Of a DNA stretch of 64,000 nt, positions 58,001 to 64,000 are shown one piece after another (positions within the stretch are counted from its first letter, which is position 1; each line of letters opens with the position of its first letter). The notes below the pieces were generated by a model. The model had not been told where the DNA came from. It made no database searches and worked only from the letters and a program-made list of their open reading frames with translations. Source of the DNA: Apostichopus japonicus (Eukaryota; Echinodermata; Holothuroidea; Aspidochirotida; Stichopodidae); NCBI RefSeq assembly GCF_037975245.1, contig NC_092578.1, positions 3,910,001 through 3,974,000 on the forward strand, given 5' to 3'. The translations under genes were made by a program, and so were the position numbers.

Positions 58001-61000
58001 TTTTGCTGAGTCAATTGCCCCACCAGAGGTCGGTTGTGTTTGAGATAAAACGCCGTTAGGTCATCCTGCGTGGCATCGGCCTGGAAGAATGGAACAAAAG
58101 GGATCTGGCGTTTAGGGACGACCAACGGAACTTACCGTCTTTATGATCCAAACTCCAATCCAATCCGTAGAATACAATAACCACCGCCTGACCACGAAAC
58201 CACCGCTCAAACACCGAGTCGATCATCTGCCCCACCAGCGGTACATCGTGTCTTTGCAGCCAGACCAGCAGGGTATCGAAGGTAACATTGACCTTCTAAA
58301 AGCAGGAAAGAGCAGATATTCTCAGCGGACACTCAAATCACGGTTAGCTGGCCCGTTGACATTCATCCATATTTTGAAGGCTACTACTAACTGGTAGACA
58401 GATGTCAATCATACGAGTTGTGTTTTGAAAATTTATAATCTAATCAGTTGGCTCGTGAGCCCAAAAATTGTCGACAGTTTTGGAGATCATTTTTGCTATT
58501 CCCCCGTTTTTTTTTTGGCGTTTTTCTTGAAACAGAGAATGACAATCCAGACAAAATATAATCCTGATCATTGATTTACAAATTAACCCTTCGAAATCAG
58601 TTTCCAAATGTTCATATAAATAATGCACCTGACGTATGTCTGATAGCAAAACACTTGGGTTATTAATGCTAATAAAATGCCAACAAATGGACTGCCATGT
58701 TTAGATTCAAATCAGATCGATCAGACTTTTCATGAACTTGATAAATTTGTTAATGGACCAGTCACCAACCATGAAAAAGCAAACCGCTCTGGCGCCATAC
58801 TCTCTGTTAGCTCAACCGCTTGACCGCCGAAAAACCCAGAGGGGGGACGATGACCGATGAAGGAGCAGCGAAGGAAGTGGTGTTCAAGTAGCAGTGGTTT
58901 TTGTGTGAGGGTAGCAGGGGATGGATAACAAAAGAAAAGTATATATATATATTTGCAACATTTTATTCTTATGCAAAAGTTCCCTCAAGATAAACAGAAG
59001 GAGAACGCGATTGCTAAACGAATCAAGTGCGAAATGAAGATTTTGCGAAATGGGAAGCAAAGACCAGATGTTAAACGTGTAGAAATTTGCTTGTAAGCAG
59101 AAATATCGGACATGCCGTTCTCATTCTTTGATTAAACGACAGAGGCAAACAACTTTGAAAACAGTGCACTTTTGCACAATTTCTAACTTTCACAAATTTA
59201 AAAGGGATATATTTTCGATGGCAGACGATACAACACTTGTTATAAAGAGAAAGATATACATCACTGTTAGTTGAAAACCCATCTTAATATCTTAATTATA
59301 ATCATCATAGTCATAGCGATTTATTATGCGCACGTACGTAACCGCCCTGCGGGTGCTCAAGGCGAAAAGAAAAGGAAAAACTATGGTAAAAGAAAAGAAA
59401 ATATCTTGTTCGTAACTTCGTAGAGAGATATGGTCGATTGAAATGTAACCTATTCTGATACTAGTCTAAACCCTGGATTCTTCCAAGAAGTGCATCAGAG
59501 TAGGTAGTCTATGACGTCATCACAGCAAATGATCTTCAAAAAGTTTTACTTTCCTATTTATAATCTTCTTGATGATTTTCCTTGAAATATGATACTGTTA
59601 CAATATTTGCACATAGTTGTCAATGTTCTCTGTATTTAGAATTTCATCAACATATTTATTATCCTCTCTGAATCAGTGAATTAATTACTATAAAGGGAAA
59701 AAAAAAAAAAAAAAAAGTGTTCACCTGAATTGTTGTGATGAAGTCATTCGCTCAAATTCGAAAAAAGAGAAATATAAATGCTTCTAAGATGTGGTTTGAC
59801 CGAATGGTTTGACCTAATGTTCTCACCAAACACAGTATATTACAGCACTTCTACTACTATTCTCTAACGCTGTAAAACACTGTGACGACTTAACTATAGA
59901 CAATTCATATACCAACATGTCTTTCTTTTGATGTAACTGTACACTGTTTAGCAGAAATGTTGCAGCACATTCTGACTAGCTGTCCTCCCTTAGTTTTATG
60001 TTATATTACATACAGGGATGTGCCCACACTGGGCAGCACCGGGCGGCTGCGCCCAGCAGTTCTGAATGCCGCCCAGCACAAACAGTATTTTAAACATTTC
60101 CACCCGGCACTTGTTTGATGATAACTTTTTTTTTTTACCATAACCAAAATCTGGGAGAATACATGGCACAGAATAGGAAACAAAGCACCACCTAACAAAG
60201 CACCACCTAGGAAACAAAGCACCACTTCATGTGCAAAATTTGTCCAGTGGGAAAGGGTGTACCCCACCCATGAGATCCCTCTCCCAGGGTGTGGATCGCA
60301 CTACCGCACAATCTGCCCGGCACTCAAATATTCTTGAGCACATCCCTGTATATATATAATATTTAACTTCCATGGGTCATCGTTAAACCTGATATTGAAC
60401 AAGTATATATGACACTGTTTGATAAACGATAAAGCATCACAACACAATGCACACACAAGAATGATGTTAATTGCTGCACCCATTCACCGAGAAAACTGCA
60501 GTTTCTATGAATAAACCCATGATTTACTTCTTACCTCATCAAAGACAAAGCGGCCTGGTTCGTATTTACTGTGGTACCTCTTGGAATGAAAGAGAACAAT
60601 GTTGCTGGTAGATACTTCATAGAGCTTGCGAGCTTCTTCCAGGAAGGTATAACCGAACCGATACTCCTCGTTTATTGCGTTAGCTGTGGCATGTAGAGAG
60701 CAAGAAAAGGTGAAAAAAGAGCAACCAAAACCTAACTTCGTCGATATCTATGGTTGAAAACGGGGCTTAAGTTGAGTAAACTATTCAAGATCGGAACCAA
60801 AATCTTACTCAATATTTCAAAACTCTGAATAACATACTTGATACTTCAAACTCGGTACTCGAACCTGTTTTCGAAAATGAGTACTCAGTGTTGACTAGTA
60901 CTTAGGATTTCTAACATGATAGGGGTCATTTTTGGCTCATTATTATTTTGTTCAAAACTCAAGACTTTAATACTTAGTACTATTTAAGTATCCGTTCAAA

Positions 61001-63633
61001 TACATATTATTAAGTACTCATGATATGTCAATGCTAATAATACTCATTAATGAATACTCAATATGTAAAAGTAAAATGTAGAATTCATTTACTTGTTATT
61101 AAATACAAAACACTACAATGTCATTTACTACTCATTACTACTCATAGCTTACGACTACTCATTACTCATAATTACTCATTGCTAAAAATTTAGAATTAAT
61201 TTACTTGTTATTAAATACAAAACACTAAAAAGTCATTACTACTCATTACTACTCATAGCTTACGACTATTCATTACTCATAATTACTCAATACTCGTAAT
61301 TACTCATTAATACTAAACACACCAGACTGGTGCCTGTCTGTCTCTCAAGGAGGAATGACATCCTACAGGAACTTACCCATCGTTCCTTATAATTGGATTT
61401 CAAAGCAAGACTAGCTACGATGAGAAGTACGACGTATATTAAGTATATATCTCACCGGTATCTACGTATAACTGGTACATGGGATCATCTTCTCCCGAAA
61501 AGAATCCGACCACAGAGAGATCATCCTGATAATCTATGTAATCCTTTACTTCCTTCATGGTTGTAAGTTCAACTGATGTTGGCTTGGCCATCTGTCTCAT
61601 GTACTTAGCGATACCTGTCGGAAAAAAAAAATAATAACCACGGTCAAGTTTTCGGTTGGATCTTTCTTTGTGAAAAGTGACTTAGGACTTAGCAGCATCA
61701 CTCTAAGGTAAAAAGGAAACTTTTATTATAATTTCAGGGATGAGACTGAGACGGGGAAAAAAAATCTGAAATTTATGGATCGCCGTCCTGGGGGAGAGGT
61801 TTAAGGAGAGGGGTGTCCCCCTCCCCTTTAGAAATTTTTTGTCAGGTAAGGAGGGCTTAGATGCAAAATGGTGGACTCTAGATGGAATCTATCACATCAC
61901 GTAACTCGCCAAAAAAGTGTGGAATTTCTGCTTGTATAATTTATCCATTAGCTTTTTTGAACCAAAAAAAGGCTTTTTTGCTTGCTTTGTGCTACTTTAT
62001 TCCACCACTGGTCAAATTCGGTGTTCCTTCCCTTCACAGTCCAGCATGTTCGGCCCCAAAAAAATAAATAAATAAATAAATAAATAAAAAAATATAAAAA
62101 AATAATAAAAAACGCGAATTACGAGAAAAAACGCGAAAATGAAAAAAAAAAAAATCGGAAACCAGCGTTTCCGCGGAAGAGTCTCATGCCTGGAATTTAG
62201 AATATGTATATCGTAAAGGACAAAGGAGACGGTGATATCCATCTCAGAAGGCCGTGTACCTGCATATTCACTCAAACTACTGGATAATGAAAGCCACGGT
62301 AATTAGCACCATGCTTCAAACAAAAGAGAACTATGCGATAGAAGCCAGGTCTCAACAAAATTTTTAATTCGTGCCTCCGGGTCATGTGAAACTGCATGTC
62401 CCAAAGAGAAAACATGCTATTATGACTATCCCAAAATATCAATCACAGATATGAAGGGTTTAGTAAATTATTTAAGTGTTTAATCATAACCATCTAGATT
62501 TATAAACAAAAATTTTTAAAAAATGCAAGGTTTCTTCAGAAGATTCACACAAAGCAGCACTAACAGGAATATGGATGTTCTGAAAAGGTATAACTTTGGA
62601 TGATAATACCTCCCTCAAATGGATATGTATACAGTGTAATGGGTGCCCTGTGGGATATACCAACAGGGCATAGCACCAACTGGGTATAGCACCAACTGGG
62701 CATAGCACCAACTGGGCATAGCACCAACTGTGTGTTAAAGTACTACAGACACCTAGCCAATCTGCCCCATATTCAGTACATTAATTGTGTGTGATATTCT
62801 CATTCAAAATCTGTTGAACTTTTTTGAAAATCTCTTTTCATGTCTAAGATATACACATTTGAAATTTTGATAAATCTGGGAAACTCATTAAATATGTGCA
62901 AACTATGACGTGGTGTGTTTCGTTCATCAAAATTTAGTTTAGGCTTAATAAGCTAACCCCTAATTATACAAGCCCACATATATCATTGAATAATGCGATG
63001 TTCCTCTTTTCAAAGAAGACAAAATATTTAAAAAAATGCTTTTGGCCACAATCCTGGGGTCAGTGTCCTTGAAACGATAAAGTTGTAAAACCAAAGGGAT
63101 AACATAACAGAAAATTAGGCAGTCACTCCCTTTACATCATAAATGTGCATAGTTAGCTAATGTTTATTCGAAAATCAAACTAGAATTAAGGAAAGAGTTG
63201 TTAAATGGTCAATCTTTGATGGATTTTCATGGACGTTGCATCTATTTTCATGATTTCTAATGCTTATTAGGATGATTAGGGCAATGATGTTCATAGGCAT
63301 CCATAGAACTTTTAAGCTTAACGATAGAAAATAGTCGTGAAAGAGTCGCAGAGACCCAAGAGAGGGCGCTATTTATGACTTACAAAGCAAAATTCAAAAG
63401 TTACTGGAGGAGTCATTATCTATTTACCGACAGCATCCCGTGGTCCTTCGTACTCATATTTGACACCATACCGCATGACGAACATGGTAGGATAACCAGT
63501 GACTTGAAACCTCTTGACTAGGTCGCCTTGGTGAACTGCATCTACGATAGCTATAACAATTGGTGGATCCTCCTTCACCAGCTCCTTTGCTGCTTTCTGC
63601 AGTTCAGGGCCTAGCTTTTTGCAATGGCCACAC
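55069..63633 (-). CDS. PDIA4: Protein disulfide isomerase A4 (ERp72), 3' part; 5' exons beyond window
   Basis: ER-lumen thiol-disulfide oxidoreductase that folds secretory proteins. Exons in transcript order: 63633-63428, 61614-61456, 60683-60535, then either 58295-58136 or 58080-57924, then 56280-56038, 55478-55069. All phases join with either alternative exon, giving about 440 or 441 residues. The first exon opens inside the active site of the second thioredoxin (a) domain (CGHCKKLGPEL) and includes the cis-Pro loop TGYPT. The next three exons encode b and b'. The last encodes the a' domain with APWCGHCKKLEPVY and EGFPT. The C-terminus is KDEL, the ER-retrieval signal (human PDIA4 has KEEL). 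PDIA4 rather than PDIA3 or PDIA1 is supported by TQFWR, LKPVIKSQPKPK and PLVGQ. The N-terminal a0 domain and signal peptide lie outside the window. Convergent with MRAS. Confidence 0.96.
56926..56997 (-). pseudogene. tRNA-Thr(UGU)-like gene, degenerate, with T-run terminator (PDIA4 intron)
   Basis: 72 nt with an A box TAGCTCAGTTGATAG, a loop CTTGTAA giving anticodon UGU, and a B box GGTTCAAATCC. The acceptor stem pairs at 6 of 7 positions. The anticodon stem (CTGGG with CCAAA) pairs at only 3 of 5 and the T stem is weak. A run of eight T follows directly, which could terminate Pol III. Best read as a tRNA pseudogene or a tRNA-like SINE head. A divergent functional tRNA is less likely. It lies on the same strand as PDIA4. 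Confidence 0.55.
57924..58080 (-). CDS. PDIA4: PDIA4 alternative exon b (canonical-like b' start)
   Basis: 157 nt, starting in phase 0 after ttccag and ending one base into a codon before GTAAGG. It encodes ADATQDDLTAFYLKHNRPLV, then GQL..., ending VMVFYTVDWSHDYRK. It aligns with the human PDIA4 segment around PLVGH and SVDFSFDYR, so this is probably the ancestral version. Splicing to exon 56280 completes an Asp codon before TQFWR. Confidence 0.9.
58136..58295 (-). CDS. PDIA4: PDIA4 alternative exon a (tandem homologue of exon b)
   Basis: 160 nt, with an acceptor ctttttag-like AG at 58297-58296 and a donor GTAAGT, phase 0 to phase 1 exactly as in exon b. It encodes KVNVTFDTLLVWLQRHDVPL, then VGQM..., ending VVIVFYGLDWSLDHKD. 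The PLVGQ and VFY.(L/V)DWS.D(H/Y)(K/R) positions match exon b, while the middle is diverged. The open frame, intact splice sites and retained motif argue that it is used rather than decayed. Only 55 nt of intron separate it from exon b. Confidence 0.85.
59290..59375 (-). mobile_element. Retroelement 3'-tail-like fragment (PDIA4 intron)
   Basis: On the minus strand: CGCCTTGAGCACCCGCAGGG, CGGTTACGTACGTGCGCATA, ATAAATCGCTATGAC, then a degenerate ATGATGATT tract. I recognise this as a common non-LTR/SINE tail in marine invertebrates. No coding remnant is present. Confidence 0.45.
60013..60348. mobile_element. hAT-like MITE copy 1 (PDIA4 intron)
   Basis: Ends CAGGGATGTGC and its complement GCACATCCCTG are perfect 11-bp inverted repeats. 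The next flanking bases also pair (TA...TA). Possible 8-bp TSD ATTACATA/TATATATA matches only 5 of 8. The interior repeats GCCCAGCA and GCCCGGCA words near both ends and contains an AAAGCACCACCTA tandem (60180-60230). Confidence 0.6.
60770..61320. repeat. TACTCAT-rich degenerate repeat with a ~110-bp tandem duplication (PDIA4 intron)
   Basis: 61073-61180 and 61181-61297 are near copies, sharing TTACTTGTTATTAAATACAA, AACACTA and CATTACTACTCATAGCTTAC. The surrounding sequence is dense in ACTCA and TACTCAT words. Confidence 0.85.
61670..63427. other. PDIA4 intron upstream of exon 61614-61456: simple repeats only
   Basis: Contains an (AAAT)n-type run at about 62056-62110 and a 16-bp tandem CATAGCACCAACTGGG (about four copies, 62668-62731). 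No coding exon or gene is recognised. Confidence 0.6.
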
Positions 63634-63660
63634 CTGGTTAACAGTGAAAGAAATATAATT

Positions 63661-64000
63661 TACAGGGATGTGCCCACGCTGGGCGGCACAGGGCGGGCCC
63701 GCCCAGCACTAAAAATTACCGCCCAGCACCGTCTTAAAAATTGTGAATTCCGCCCAGCATTTTTTTCATATAAAATCCCGACATTCCCAACAATATATTC
63801 AACATAAATTGGGCCTAGCCTATGCCAAAATCATACAGACTAATAATGCATCAGTTACGCATGCGAGAAACATTACTTACAGCTCTCAATCGGTCCCTTC
63901 TAAAATCTCTTTGAAACAAACTAATAACTTTTACCAGGCAGGTACGTAATATATTTCACTAAAAAATAAATTAAAATATGCAAATTGTTAGCAAAACTAG
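63661..64000. mobile_element. hAT-like element copy 2, right end outside window
   Basis: Begins TACAGGGATGTGCCCACGCT and shares the GGGCGGCA, CGCCCAGCA and CCGCCCAGCA words with copy 1 for about the first 110 bp, then differs. The other end is not seen before the window edge, so its length is unknown. It starts only 27 nt upstream of the acceptor of the first PDIA4 exon in the window. Confidence 0.55.

Overview
The window is eukaryotic nuclear DNA from an animal. It has multi-exon protein genes with GT-AG introns, AT-rich gene-poor spacers, many poly-C and poly-T runs, and numerous degraded mobile elements. All four recognisable genes are conserved animal genes, and three could be reassembled completely from their exons with every splice phase agreeing. 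I infer a marine invertebrate deuterostome. A roughly 320-bp dispersed repeat present twice looks like one I associate with sea cucumbers (Holothuroidea), but that is from memory and unverified.

Layout. Positions 1-199 hold the 3' end of an unidentified plus-strand gene, followed by a fragment matching the 5' end of U2 snRNA (781-818). EEF1B (elongation factor 1-beta, 7 coding exons, 216 aa) is on the minus strand at 3204-9438. NDUFS1 (75-kDa Fe-S subunit of complex I, 17 coding exons, 723 aa) is on the plus strand at 18035-30805. The two genes are head to head, as EEF1B2 and NDUFS1 are in human. Between their start codons lies 8.6 kb, most of it a 7.5-kb block bounded by 42-nt inverted repeats (40/42 identical). 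That block contains about 30 copies of a ~225-bp satellite arranged as two opposed arrays, one giant palindrome without a spacer.

After a gene-poor 6.8-kb spacer comes MRAS (M-Ras small GTPase, 5 coding exons, 205 aa) on the plus strand at 37658-51612. Its intron 1 is 7 kb and contains a hAT-like element with 8-bp target-site duplications. Its second exon is preceded by a five-copy minisatellite. PDIA4 (ERp72, an ER protein disulfide isomerase ending in KDEL) is on the minus strand at 55069-63633, convergent with MRAS, and its 5' exons lie beyond the window.

The most interesting coding observation is a pair of adjacent homologous exons in PDIA4 (57924-58080 and 58136-58295). They have the same phases and are separated by only 55 nt, and including both would shift the frame. 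This is the expected signature of mutually exclusive exons. The encoded proteins act in unrelated processes: translation elongation, mitochondrial respiration, Ras signalling and ER protein folding. Only the EEF1B-NDUFS1 pair suggests functional linkage, through an ancestral shared promoter.
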